From Kineococcus xinjiangensis (lineage in GTDB: Bacteria; Actinomycetota; Actinomycetes; Actinomycetales; Kineococcaceae): DNA of 42,529 nucleotides. Of this stretch, positions 29,296 through 38,300 are shown one piece after another. The stretch is from NCBI RefSeq assembly GCF_002934625.1, contig NZ_PTJD01000020.1:1-42529 (forward strand), read 5' to 3'. The position numbers and the translations under genes were made by a program. Every line of letters begins with the position of its first letter. The first letter of the stretch is position 1. Below the pieces are notes generated by a model. It was not told the origin of the DNA and did not search any database. It worked only from the letters and a program-made list of their open reading frames with translations.

Positions 29296-29910
29296 TCAGG
29301 TGGTCAGACCAACCGTGAGAGCGACCTCGAGGGCGATGGCGGCCATGAAGCAGCAGGCGGCGAGGCCGGCTGCCCCGGCAGCGAGGACGGGCATCCACGC
29401 CGGGCGCTGCCACTGCGGGACGTTGCCTCGCACCGCGGCTCTCCACTGCGCAACGCTGGCGTAGCCGTGGACGGTGACTGCAGCCGGTGGCGCCTCGAGG
29501 CATGCCACGGCCCGGTCCCAGCGGCGCACCGCGAGGGCCTCGTCCGGCAGCTGCTGCAGCGCCGTAGGGGCGAAAGTGTGCACCCAGATCGCTGAGCTCT
29601 TCGACCAAGGCCAGATCCCGAGATCCCACAGCACCGTCCAGGTGTCGGGCACGCCGGCGAAGACGAAGGCGGCCGGACGCACGAAGGGTGGCGTCATCCA
29701 CCGCACCCACGGGCGGCTGCGGCGGCAGCAGCGGGCCGGGTCGAGCTGGATGGGCCCCGGCGCCGGCTCCCCCGCCTTGGCCCGCTGCACGTGGAAGACC
29801 TGCACGCGACGTAGCTGTGCCAGCTCCGCGGCCGTGGGTCGGCGATAGGAATTCGTACCCAGCACAGCAAGAGCGCCCACAGCCACCAGCAGCAGCATCG
29901 TCGTCAGCAC
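29296..29910 (-). CDS. Membrane protein with N- and C-terminal spans
   Basis: GTG 29910 (VLTTMLLLVAVGALAVLGTN) is chosen because GGGGGAGGGG lies just upstream; 204 aa. One transmembrane helix at residues 3-20 and a second near the C-terminus (MPVLAAGAAGLAACCFMAAI). In between is a soluble domain with QLRRVQVFHVQRAKAGEPAP, a Trp-rich stretch (TWTVLWDLGIWPWSKSSAIW) and AVACLEAPPAAVTVHGYASV. No known family. The gene ends 48 bases before the next start, so it is probably co-transcribed with it. Confidence 0.55.
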   Translation of the reverse strand: MLTTMLLLVAVGALAVLGTNSYRRPTAAELAQLRRVQVFHVQRAKAGEPAPGPIQLDPARCCRRSRPWVRWMTPPFVRPAAFVFAGVPDTWTVLWDLGIWPWSKSSAIWVHTFAPTALQQLPDEALAVRRWDRAVACLEAPPAAVTVHGYASVAQWRAAVRGNVPQWQRPAWMPVLAAGAAGLAACCFMAAIALEVALTVGLTT

Positions 29911-30053
29911 AGCCCCTCCCCCACCTCGGCAAGATCGACAAGACCGAGCATGGCGGCACCCTCCGACACATGAACGGCTACACGCCGTAGCCAACGTCCA
30001 GCCCCCGTGCCGGCGACGTCCCTCGCCCCATGACGCCCCGACAGGAGCTCACC

Positions 30054-30503
30054 TCACAGGCGGGGTCGCCAGGTGCGGCCCCTGAGGGCCTCGTGCAGAA
30101 CCGAGGTTCCACGAGCCCGGGCGGTCAGTTCCCGCCCGATGGACGCCACGGCGTCACGAACGGCGAGGCGCTCAGCAGGAGTGTGCTCCGCGACCACTCC
30201 CCCAGCATCGGGCTCGCCGAGTTCCCGCCAGCATCGACGAGCAGCTTCGACGTCGGCGCGCACCTGGTGGCTGGCCAGCCACGCCAGCACGACGGGGTGA
30301 CGGCGCAGCACTTCCTCTTCCCGCCAGCTCGCCGGGCCGTACGAGAGCATCAGCTCCGCCGCTTCTACGTCCCACGTCTCGACGCTCGGCGGCGGTACGC
30401 CGGGAGGCCAGCCGGGCGGTCTCCAGGACCGCGCGACAGGCCCATCTCCGGCGCGGCGCATGCCAAGAAGTCTGACGCACCACACGGGGTGGCGCTCGAA
30501 CAC
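30054..30503 (-). CDS. Unknown small protein, 149 aa
   Basis: The frame from 30503 (MFERHPVWCVRLLGMRRAGD) is open to 30054. It lacks membrane segments. The middle is helical (ETWDVEAAELMLSYGPASWR, EEEVLRRHPVVLAWLASHQV, ADVEAARRCWRELGEPDAGG) with an aliphatic pattern that looks real. The N-terminal 40 residues are Pro/Arg/Trp-rich and the true start may be further in. It lies 200 bp downstream of the DUF4407 gene in the same direction. Confidence 0.5.
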   Translation of the reverse strand: MFERHPVWCVRLLGMRRAGDGPVARSWRPPGWPPGVPPPSVETWDVEAAELMLSYGPASWREEEVLRRHPVVLAWLASHQVRADVEAARRCWRELGEPDAGGVVAEHTPAERLAVRDAVASIGRELTARARGTSVLHEALRGRTWRPRL

Positions 30504-30704
30504 GCGTTCGACAAGCCTGCGGCTCGTCGCTAGGGTCAGTTCGTCGCTGGCCGGGGGCGTGGAGTGGGGAAGCTCTCCGCTGCCCGGTCAGCGGCACCAC
30601 GTGTGAGGGCAGGATGAGCCGTCCATCCCGCGCCGGAGCAAGACTGTGGTCGTCCCGCAGCAGCGCCCCGTCTGAAGACGGCAGAGAAGCCATGACGCTT
30701 CACT

Positions 30705-32462
30705 TCAGAGATGGCGGGGGTGCTGATGCGGCAGGGGGACGGTGTCGGAGTCCCTTGTCGCGGTGCCGGCGGCCGGCTGGACGTGCCCTGGGTTGGGTTC
30801 GAACGGGGCACCGGGACCATGCGGGCGCGGCGGTGCTGTGCCGTGGCTGAGATCTGCAGAGTCGATGGGCTTGGTCAGTGATGACGTCCCCGCCGCGGCC
30901 CAGTTGCCGTCGTCGTGCGGCTCGCCGGGGGTTGCGGTGTCTGTGGAGGGCTGTGCGCCGGTGGTGCGTGGGTGGTGCTGCGGCGTCACGTGGGGATAGG
31001 TGACGCTGACGTTGTTGAGGTTGAGGATGCGACGTCGAGGGTCTGCGTCAGCGGTGGTCATCTCGCTGGCCAGCCGCGCGGTTTGGGTGGTCTTCCAGTG
31101 CTGGACTGCTTCGGCGGCCAGGTCTACCTGGGCGTCGAGGACGATGCGGGCCGCGCGAACTTCGGCGGTCAGTTGTGAGGCGGAGCGGGCCCGGGCGGCG
31201 TCGAGCTCGGCTTGCGCCTTGGCTTCGGCTTCGTTGTACGCGGTGTGGGCGAGGAGCAGCTCTCGCTTCTGCACGAACTCGTCCTCGGCTTCCATCAGGG
31301 TCTCGTAGCTGCTGCGCTTGCCGAGGAGCAGGATGGTCTTGAACAGTACCGGCAGGCACTCCAGCGCGGTGAGGAAGCCGAAGAGAACCCCGTGCGCGAG
31401 CTTCAAGGTCGGCCGGTTTTCCTCCAGTTCGTGCAGTGCCTGCAGGCGGGCTAGGAGACCGTCGTCTGCGGCGACGGCGGCGTCATTGGCGGCGACTTCT
31501 CGTGCCCGGGCCTGCTCGGCGGAGGCGACCTTGGTCTGCAATGCCTTCAGCTGTGCCTGCTTGTCGGTGACGAGGGCGCTCACCTGCTGTTCGGCGCTGG
31601 CGGCGACTTGCTGCTTTGTGGTGGTCAGCTGTGCGATGAGGGTGGCTCGCTCGCCGGCGAGACGGTCGCGGCGGGCTTCCTTGTCCCGGGCGGCGGGGCC
31701 GGCACCGAGGCGGCCGGAGCCGCAGGTGCCTTCCTTCTCGCAGGCCACGTCCTGCTCGGCGCGGTTGTAGTCGGCTTCCACCTGCGCCAGTCGCTGGGTG
31801 AGGTCTGCCACCTCGGGGTGGTTGCGGATGACGTCGGCGGGGCTGGCGGTGGCGATCTCCTGCTGCAGGCGCACGGCCTGCTCTCGGTCGGCGGGCAAGC
31901 TGGTGAAGCGGGGGTCGGCCTGCATGCGCCGCTCGAAGTCGGCCAGGGCTTCAGCGTGAGTCACCTGCAGGTGAGCGTTGATCTCGCCGTTGAAGGCCAG
32001 CAGCGTCAGCGGCGTCGAGACCACGAGGCCGATCACCACGGCGAGCACCACCCGCGGCACTCCCATGAGGAGAGTCTTGATCCAGTGGGACTGGCGCAGG
32101 GTGGACACCACCAGCCAGCGGTCCAGGTTGAGGATCAGGACACCCCAGATCAGGCCGCCGACCGCGGCGGCCAGCCAGTGCAGGTGGAAGACGACCCCGA
32201 GGGCCACTGAGCAGGAGATGACGGCCAGAAAGGCCGTCGTGAGGACCGCTCCCCCGAGGCTGACCTGCTTGACATGGTCCTGCGGGGCCCGCTGCAGGAT
32301 CGTGCGGTTGGTACCGGCGACCGTCAACATCGCGCCGGAGAGGGCCGAGGTCACTCGGGCGAGCTGACGCGCGGGAAGTCCGCGCAACCACCGGAGGAGG
32401 CGGCGCAGGCCGTCGAAAGCGGCCCCCAGGAGGCTGGTGAGACGCTGTGCGGGGCGGGTCAC
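30705..32462 (-). CDS. DUF4407-like membrane protein with coiled coil
   Basis: GTG 32462 overlaps the upstream TGA as GTGA, so it is coupled; 585 aa. Four hydrophobic segments: LGGAVLTTAFLAVISCSVAL, HWLAAAVGGLIWGVLILNLD, LLMGVPRVVLAVVIGLVVST and, after a long periplasmic-type insertion, LAHGVLFGFLTALECLPVLF. The NLDRWLVVS motif and the long helical insert with one CEKEGTC pair are typical of DUF4407 proteins. A coiled coil (about 185-345) separates the spans. The C-terminal 130 residues are Pro/Thr-rich and disordered. DUF4407 function is unknown; the family occurs near ESX-like loci and in other envelope contexts. Coupling with the next gene suggests a complex. Confidence 0.75.
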   Translation of the reverse strand: MTRPAQRLTSLLGAAFDGLRRLLRWLRGLPARQLARVTSALSGAMLTVAGTNRTILQRAPQDHVKQVSLGGAVLTTAFLAVISCSVALGVVFHLHWLAAAVGGLIWGVLILNLDRWLVVSTLRQSHWIKTLLMGVPRVVLAVVIGLVVSTPLTLLAFNGEINAHLQVTHAEALADFERRMQADPRFTSLPADREQAVRLQQEIATASPADVIRNHPEVADLTQRLAQVEADYNRAEQDVACEKEGTCGSGRLGAGPAARDKEARRDRLAGERATLIAQLTTTKQQVAASAEQQVSALVTDKQAQLKALQTKVASAEQARAREVAANDAAVAADDGLLARLQALHELEENRPTLKLAHGVLFGFLTALECLPVLFKTILLLGKRSSYETLMEAEDEFVQKRELLLAHTAYNEAEAKAQAELDAARARSASQLTAEVRAARIVLDAQVDLAAEAVQHWKTTQTARLASEMTTADADPRRRILNLNNVSVTYPHVTPQHHPRTTGAQPSTDTATPGEPHDDGNWAAAGTSSLTKPIDSADLSHGTAPPRPHGPGAPFEPNPGHVQPAAGTATRDSDTVPLPHQHPRHL

Positions 32463-33631
32463 GGTGTGCAGGGCCCTTCCTGGCGCGTGTGGTGGTCCTG
32501 CGATGAGGATGGCTCGGCGCCGGGCGTGTGCTGGGGGGCGCTGAAGCCTGCGGGTGGGCGTTGTGGTGGGTTCCGGTGGACGGCGCGGGCTTGGACGAGG
32601 GCGTCCAGAGCCGTGTCCAGGCCTGCGCCGAGGGCGGAGGTGACCGCGGAGTGCACCTGCCGGGTGGCGCCTTGCCACCACCGCCACAGGGGGGCCGGGG
32701 TCAGCATCGGCTGTAGCTGCGGTGGCGGGGCCAGCGGGCGCACGCCGTCCTGCTCGGCGTAGAGCTTCTGCAGCGCCCATGTCGCCGGCCGGGCATCCAG
32801 CAGTGCGGACACGTCCGCGCGAAGCCGCACCTGCGGCGGGGCCGGCACGGTGAGGGTGTCGATCCGCGGCATCGGCAGGACGACGACAAGCTCCGTCCAC
32901 TCCGGCCGTTCCCCCAGCCCGTTGCGCCCGATGACCGGGATCGCGCGGGACTCCTCCACCAGCAGCTGTGTGGAGCCGGTCGGCGGGAAGCCGCCTCGCC
33001 CATCGACGGTCACCTCGACGGCGTGCTCGAAGGACCACGACACCTGCACGGGCAGGCCCTGGCAGGTCACCGCCGGCTCCACGCTCAGGTGGCGCAGCAC
33101 CGGTGCGCTGGGCCAGTCATGAGGCAGGTGCGCCAGCTGGTCATCCCAGTACCCGTCGCGACCGCCTCCTCCCGCCGGCAGTGCCCCCACCGGCACGCCC
33201 GCTTCAAGGCCAGACGCAGGTGCCTGCCCGTCGATGGGGAGGGAGAAGACCCTGCGCCCACCCTCCGCGCCCCAGACCGCGGTGGCGTTTGCCGGTCCGG
33301 CATGTCGACCTGGACCGAGGCCCGTGGCCCAAAGCCATCCCGCTGCGCCTGCGCCCTTGGCCGGGGGTCTGGCGCCGGTGCCTCGTCCGCCTTTCGCGGA
33401 GGGCTGCAGGGCGTACAGGAGGCGGAAGGTCACGGCCACAAAGGTCAGCAGCAGGGCGAGGGCGAGGAGTTGAGCGGCGGCGTCGATGAGGAACTGCACG
33501 AACGCCGGCCAGCTGAACGGGGCACCGAAGTCGATATAGGGCATGGCGGCCCCGACCAGCACCACCACTGCCGCCGCGCCCCCTGCCAGCCGAATCGGAC
33601 GCTGCAGCCACCGCCGTACCTGGTTGCCCAT
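32459..33631 (-). CDS. Membrane protein coupled to the DUF4407 gene
   Basis: ATG 33631 (MGNQVRRWLQRPIRLAGGAA) follows GGGGAGGGAGTCGTC; 390 aa. Two N-terminal transmembrane helices, LAGGAAAVVVLVGAAMPYI and FVQFLIDAAAQLLALALLLT, followed by FVAVTFRLLYAL. The large soluble remainder includes a beta-rich part (LSVEPAVTCQGLPVQVSWSF, EHAVEVTVDGRGGFPPTGST, LVVVLPMPRIDTLTVPAPPQ) resembling Ig-like strands, then a helical segment and a disordered tail. Unknown family. The four-base overlap with the DUF4407 gene implies the two products are made together. Confidence 0.65.
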   Translation of the reverse strand: MGNQVRRWLQRPIRLAGGAAAVVVLVGAAMPYIDFGAPFSWPAFVQFLIDAAAQLLALALLLTFVAVTFRLLYALQPSAKGGRGTGARPPAKGAGAAGWLWATGLGPGRHAGPANATAVWGAEGGRRVFSLPIDGQAPASGLEAGVPVGALPAGGGGRDGYWDDQLAHLPHDWPSAPVLRHLSVEPAVTCQGLPVQVSWSFEHAVEVTVDGRGGFPPTGSTQLLVEESRAIPVIGRNGLGERPEWTELVVVLPMPRIDTLTVPAPPQVRLRADVSALLDARPATWALQKLYAEQDGVRPLAPPPQLQPMLTPAPLWRWWQGATRQVHSAVTSALGAGLDTALDALVQARAVHRNPPQRPPAGFSAPQHTPGAEPSSSQDHHTRQEGPCTP

Positions 33632-33787
33632 GACGACTCCCTCCCCTACGAACATCACCGGGCGCCACAGCCCCCGTCGTCAGCACATCCACTACCTGCA
33701 GTGCCCCCTGCCCACGTTGTCCTCGTCCGCGGCCGGTGGTCGATGCGTGCGTGTGGGCACCGGGGCAGCTGCGGTAGGCGCGAAGGA

Positions 33788-34549
33788 CTACTCGCAGCCC
33801 ACCCCATCGCGGTCGCGGTCGAACTTCTGCTGCCATCCCGGCTCACTGGGGTAGATCGGTGCGGCGCCGGCTGCGCGTACCGCCGCGCAGTTGGCGTAGT
33901 ACACCCGCGGTTCGCTACCGGCCACCACACCCGCAGAAGGCGTCGACGCCTTCGACGGAGGCGCAGTAGAGGTCGGGGTGACCGGGGATGCCTGCGATGT
34001 GCCGGAAGGCTGACTTCCTGGCGCTGCGTCGTGGTCGGCTGCATTCAGCTGATCAGCTGCAGTGGAGCTGTCCGCTGACACAGGCGTGGGCGTGGGCACC
34101 GACGTGGCATCGTCTGGGGCAGCCGGTGAGGAGGCGAGAACAGCACCGGTCAGCAGACCAAGCAGACCCATGGCGGCGATCACGCAGCCGGCGACACGGG
34201 TGGGGATGACCGCCCATTCCAGCCCGTCGCGCAGCGCGGCGACTGCACCGAGAACGGTGAGCACCGCCCCGGCTGCGATCAGCCCACCCGGCAAGATGGT
34301 GCTCGCCCAGCCGGCCGTCAACGCCGCCAGGCCCCCGAGGCACCCGGCGGCCGCCACGAGCCCTTGAGCCGCCCGCGGCGGCCCCGGCTGAGGGGCACCT
34401 GGACCCTCTAGGCCACGGGCAGGATCACCGATGTGGCTGTGGGTGTCTTGCAGTGGCACCTCGAGGGGCGTCTGGACATACAACGGCGCGGTCGCGCCCG
34501 GCACCTTCGGTCCCGGCCGCGGTGACGACATGCGCGGCGATCGGGTCAC
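33788..34549 (-). CDS. Membrane protein with excalibur calcium-binding domain
   Basis: GTG 34549 follows TGGAGGTTTCG; 253 aa. A Pro-rich cytosolic start is followed by two or three transmembrane helices (QGLVAAAGCLGGLAALTAGW, ILPGGLIAAGAVLTVLGAVA, VAGCVIAAMGLLGLLTGAVL). A Thr/Ser/Pro-rich linker of about 80 residues then leads to a C-terminal excalibur domain: VYYANCAAVRAAGAAPIYPS, ending KFDRDRDGVGCE. The DxDxDGxGCE loop and the two Cys are the family signature, thought to bind calcium outside the cell. It lies between the HTH gene and the DUF4407 pair in the EccC strand. Confidence 0.85.
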   Translation of the reverse strand: MTRSPRMSSPRPGPKVPGATAPLYVQTPLEVPLQDTHSHIGDPARGLEGPGAPQPGPPRAAQGLVAAAGCLGGLAALTAGWASTILPGGLIAAGAVLTVLGAVAALRDGLEWAVIPTRVAGCVIAAMGLLGLLTGAVLASSPAAPDDATSVPTPTPVSADSSTAADQLNAADHDAAPGSQPSGTSQASPVTPTSTAPPSKASTPSAGVVAGSEPRVYYANCAAVRAAGAAPIYPSEPGWQQKFDRDRDGVGCE

Positions 34550-34810
34550 CGAAACCTCCAGGCAGAACGCTCCAGCTCCGCACGCTAGCCACCCGCTCGC
34601 TTCGCTTGGGGGCGTTTCGCATTCCTCACCTAGATGGCAGGAGGCACGTCACCGCACGTCGCCTTCCAAGCGACCCATAGTCACGGTTCAGAGGGTGTTC
34701 ACGGTCTTCACGGCAGGCACACGGTGGTGTGACGGGACGGGGGGAGACTGGCGGGGGTGCGCGGTGGACTGCGTCGTCGCCGTGGGACAGCGGCTTGAGC
34801 CACGCCCCAG

Positions 34811-35134
34811 TCATGATCTTTTCGAGGGGGTGTCGGGTCGGCTCAGGCGGTAGCCGGTTTGCCGAGGTGGCGTCTGCGCCTGCCGGTGCAGCCAGCCGGC
34901 TGCGCGCAGCCACGCCACGTGCTCCGCGACGCGACGGCGGCTGCATCCGGTCGCCGCGACCAAGTCGTCCCAGGTGGCGCAGGTGACGCCGTCGTCATTG
35001 ATCGAGGCGGTCAGTGCGCCGGCGGTGCGGCTGGCGTTGCGGATGAAGTCGGCGCGACGACCCGAGGTAGCCAGCGCGGCTTCGACGGCCTTGAGCCATC
35101 TCAGCGGTTCCGGCGCCACGCCCACCTCTATCAA
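34811..35134 (-). CDS. Small helix-turn-helix protein
   Basis: About 104-107 aa. The start could be TTG 35134 (read MIEVGVAPEPLRWLKAVEAA) or GTG 35125; TAGGTT ends seven bases before the GTG, fitting a leaderless promoter. After a helical N-terminus the domain TWDDLVAATGCSRRRVAEHVAWLRAAGWLH is a winged helix-turn-helix (recognition helix SRRRVAEHVAWLRAAGW), as in plasmid replication or MarR-like regulators. The RQTGYRLSRP end would be the wing. It may regulate the secretion locus or act in replication; no direct evidence for either. Confidence 0.65.
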   Translation of the reverse strand: MIEVGVAPEPLRWLKAVEAALATSGRRADFIRNASRTAGALTASINDDGVTCATWDDLVAATGCSRRRVAEHVAWLRAAGWLHRQAQTPPRQTGYRLSRPDTPSKRS

Positions 35135-35346
35135 CCTACGCGATCCCTCACATGCCGCTTACCGCGACGAAGGCGGTCCTCGCGCAGCGTCCAGGGCCGA
35201 GTTGAGAGGCTGAGAGCGGGCGTACGCGAGGGCCAGACGTGAGGGGCCGCCACGCCAGCGGCTGGGTGTTGTGAGTCCCCGTTCACGTCGAGCATCACGT
35301 CGATTCAACGCTCCTGAGACTCCGGGCTCAGCCGGGCTTCAGTTGA

Positions 35347-35374
35347 GGACCGCGATCGGCACGGGTCGCGGTCC
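35347..35374 (-). terminator. Terminator after eccC
   Basis: GGACCGCGA (35347-35355) and TCGCGGTCC (35366-35374) make a perfect 9-bp stem with a 10-base loop, 14 bases beyond the EccC stop in minus sense. Confidence 0.7.
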
Positions 35375-35387
35375 GTGGCGGGTTGCC

Positions 35388-38300
35388 TCAGCGGGTGTCG
35401 TCGTCGGCGAGGGCGACCTGCACGAGTTGCGGGCTGCGTCCACGCGCTACGTGCAGGGCGCGGCCGGGTGGCAGGGTCTGCATTCGTGCACCGTGTGCGA
35501 TGACCCCTTCGTCCTTGGGACCTGACAGCAGCAGCGCCTGGCTGCCCAGCTCCCGCAGCCGGCGCAGGACCGGCTGCATCATGGCAGCGGCCACTCCCCC
35601 GGCGGATTGGGCCACGACCAGGTGCAAGCCGACGTCGCGGGCCACCGGCAGCAGGTCCAGCAGTTCCGCGAGGGGGTCGTTGCCGCTGTTGGAGACGAGG
35701 TCGTGGTCGTCCATGACGACCAGGGCGCGGGGGCCGCTCCACCAGGTGCGGGCCTGCAGTTGTTCGCGGCTGACGTCGGGGCCGGGCAGTCGCTCGGTGA
35801 GCTTGCCGGCGAGGTCCTTGAGGGTGCCGGCTGCGGCGGGGGCGGAGGCGCAGTAGCGGGAGAGGTGGGTGTCGTCGACGGCATCGAGGAGGCCGCGGCG
35901 GTAGTCGACGACGACGACGAGGAGTTCCTCGGGGGTGTAGGCGGTGGTGACCTGCCGAAGCAGCGTGCGCAGCAGGCTCGTTTTGCCTGCGCCGGAGTCA
36001 CCGATCACCAGCAGGTTCGAGTCGCGGGCGTCGATGAGGTCCAGATGTGCCGGGGCGAGGTCGCTCTCGCGGACTCCGATGGCCAGTGGGGGACGGCGCT
36101 GAGGACGAGCGCCGGGGGCTGCCGCCGAGGTCGTCTCGCTGCTCGTTGGGCTGTCGGCGTCCGGCTGCGAGACGGGGGTGCTGTGCTGTTCGGTGAGTCG
36201 GGTGTTCAGCTGGGCGAGGGTGAGGTGGGTGGGCAGCAGCCGCACCGGCGGGGCGGGCGGGCCCGACCATGCCTGGGCGAGGCGGGCGGCGGTCTCGGTG
36301 AATGGCTCTGGCTGCGCTGGTTGGCCGCTGAGGGTGGTGAGCGTAACGGGCAGGGCGACCTGCACCTTGGAAGTGGCGTTGACCAGCAGGCGCCCGGGGA
36401 TCGTGGGCATGGCCTTGGCGGCCTTGCGGTCGGCGCTGGTCTCAGCCGGGTCTCCCAGGCGCAGCTCGACCTTGGTGCCGAGGCTGTCCCGCAACGCCGG
36501 ACGTAGGTCGAACCAGCGTGCGGTGCTGACGATGACATGCAGGCCGTAGGCGGCGCCCCGGGCCGCGAGGGCGGTGACGGGCTGCTCGAGGTCTTCGAAG
36601 TCTGAGCGCAGCACACTCCAGCCGTCGACGATGAGGAAGACGTCGCCGTAGGCGTCCCATGCCCACTTCGCGGCACCCGCGTCACCGGAGACCGGGACCT
36701 CAGAGGAGGAAGTCGGGGGCGTGGAGGAGGTGGCTGCGGCGTTGCGCTGGGCGCGGTAGGCGAGCCAGGACTCCACCCCGGCATCGACGAAGCGCTGCTC
36801 ACGGGCTTCCAGCAGCGCTTGCATCTGGGCGATGGCGCGGCGTACCAGCTCGGGACGCTGACGGGAGGCGACGACCCCGACGTGGGGCAGGGCCTCCAGG
36901 CCGGTGAGGGCACCCCCTCCGAGGTCGATGCAGTACATCTGCACCTCCGCCGGGGTATGGGTCAGGGCCAGGGAGGTGACCAGGGTGCGCAGGAAGGTGC
37001 TCTTGCCGGACTGCGGTGCCCCGGCGATGCCGAGGTGGCCACCGGCGGCGGCGAGGTCGAGTGCGTAAACCCCTTGCACCTGCCGCTCGGGCAGGTCGAT
37101 GAGCCCGATGGGTGCGCGCAACCCGCCGCTGGAGGCGCTGGCGTGGTAGCCACGTTCGGGGTTGCTGCTGAGCCGGCCCAGGCAGGCGTGCAGCGGCAGA
37201 CTCGTGGGCAGCGGGGGCAGCCAGACCTGCTTGACCGGGGCCGCGGCGCCGCGCAGGCGCTCAGCGATCACGTCGAGGACCGAGGCGGTGTTGGGGTCGG
37301 ACAGTTGCGGGGCCAGCGCCGGCAGGGGCGCGGTGGTCTCCTGCCCGGCGGCGAAGGCGTCGAAGCGGCGCGGGCGCGGCAACAGCGGCTGGACAGGGGT
37401 GACGTCACCGGCCTGGTAGGGGGCGGAGACGGTCGCTGCCCGCAGTCGCTGGAAGACGGTGGTGTCGACCTTGAGATATGCCGAGCCCGGCACCGGTGGC
37501 AGTTCGAACGCGTCGGCGCTGCCGATGACGGTGCGGCTCTCGGCGGCGGAGAAGGTGCGCAGCGCGATGCGGTAGGACAGGTGGCTGTCCAGGCCGCGCA
37601 GTCGGCCTTCCTCCAGCCGCTGGGTGGCCAGCAGAAGGTGCACGCCGAGGCTGCGCCCGAGGCGGCCGATCATGACGAAGAGGTCGATGAACTCCGGCTT
37701 CTGCGCCAGCAGCTCACTGAACTCGTCCACCACGACCAGTAGGTGCGGCATCGCGGCGATGTCGGCGCCGGCGAGGCGGCGGGCGCGGTGCTCGCGGATG
37801 CTGGCGAGGTTGCCGCAGTCACGCAGCAACTCCTCGCGGCGGCGCATCTCCCCGCGCAGGGTTTCAGCGAAGCGGTCGACGGTGTCGGGATCGTCTTCGA
37901 GGTCGGTGAGGGCGCCTGCGACGTGGGGCAGTTGCTGCAGGCCGGCGAAGGTCGCCCCGCCCTTGAAGTCCACGAGCACCAGCGCCAAGTCCTCGGGCGC
38001 GTGGGTGAGGGCCAGGCCAGCCACGAGCGTGCGCAGCAGTTCGGACTTGCCGGAGCCGGTGGCGCCGACGACGAGGCCGTGGGGGCCCATCCCGCCGAGG
38101 GCGGACTCCTTCAGGTCCAGCTCCACGGGGCGTCCCTCGGCGTCGACGCCGATCGGCACGCGAAGCAGTGCCCGCTGCGGGTGCTGCTGCCAAAGCTGCT
38201 GCGGTGCCAGCTGCTGCAGGTCGTCGATGCCGAGGAGGTCGGGTAGGCCGCTGACACTGCCCAGGGACATCTCCGTCGCCTCCTCCTGCAGCTGCAGAGG

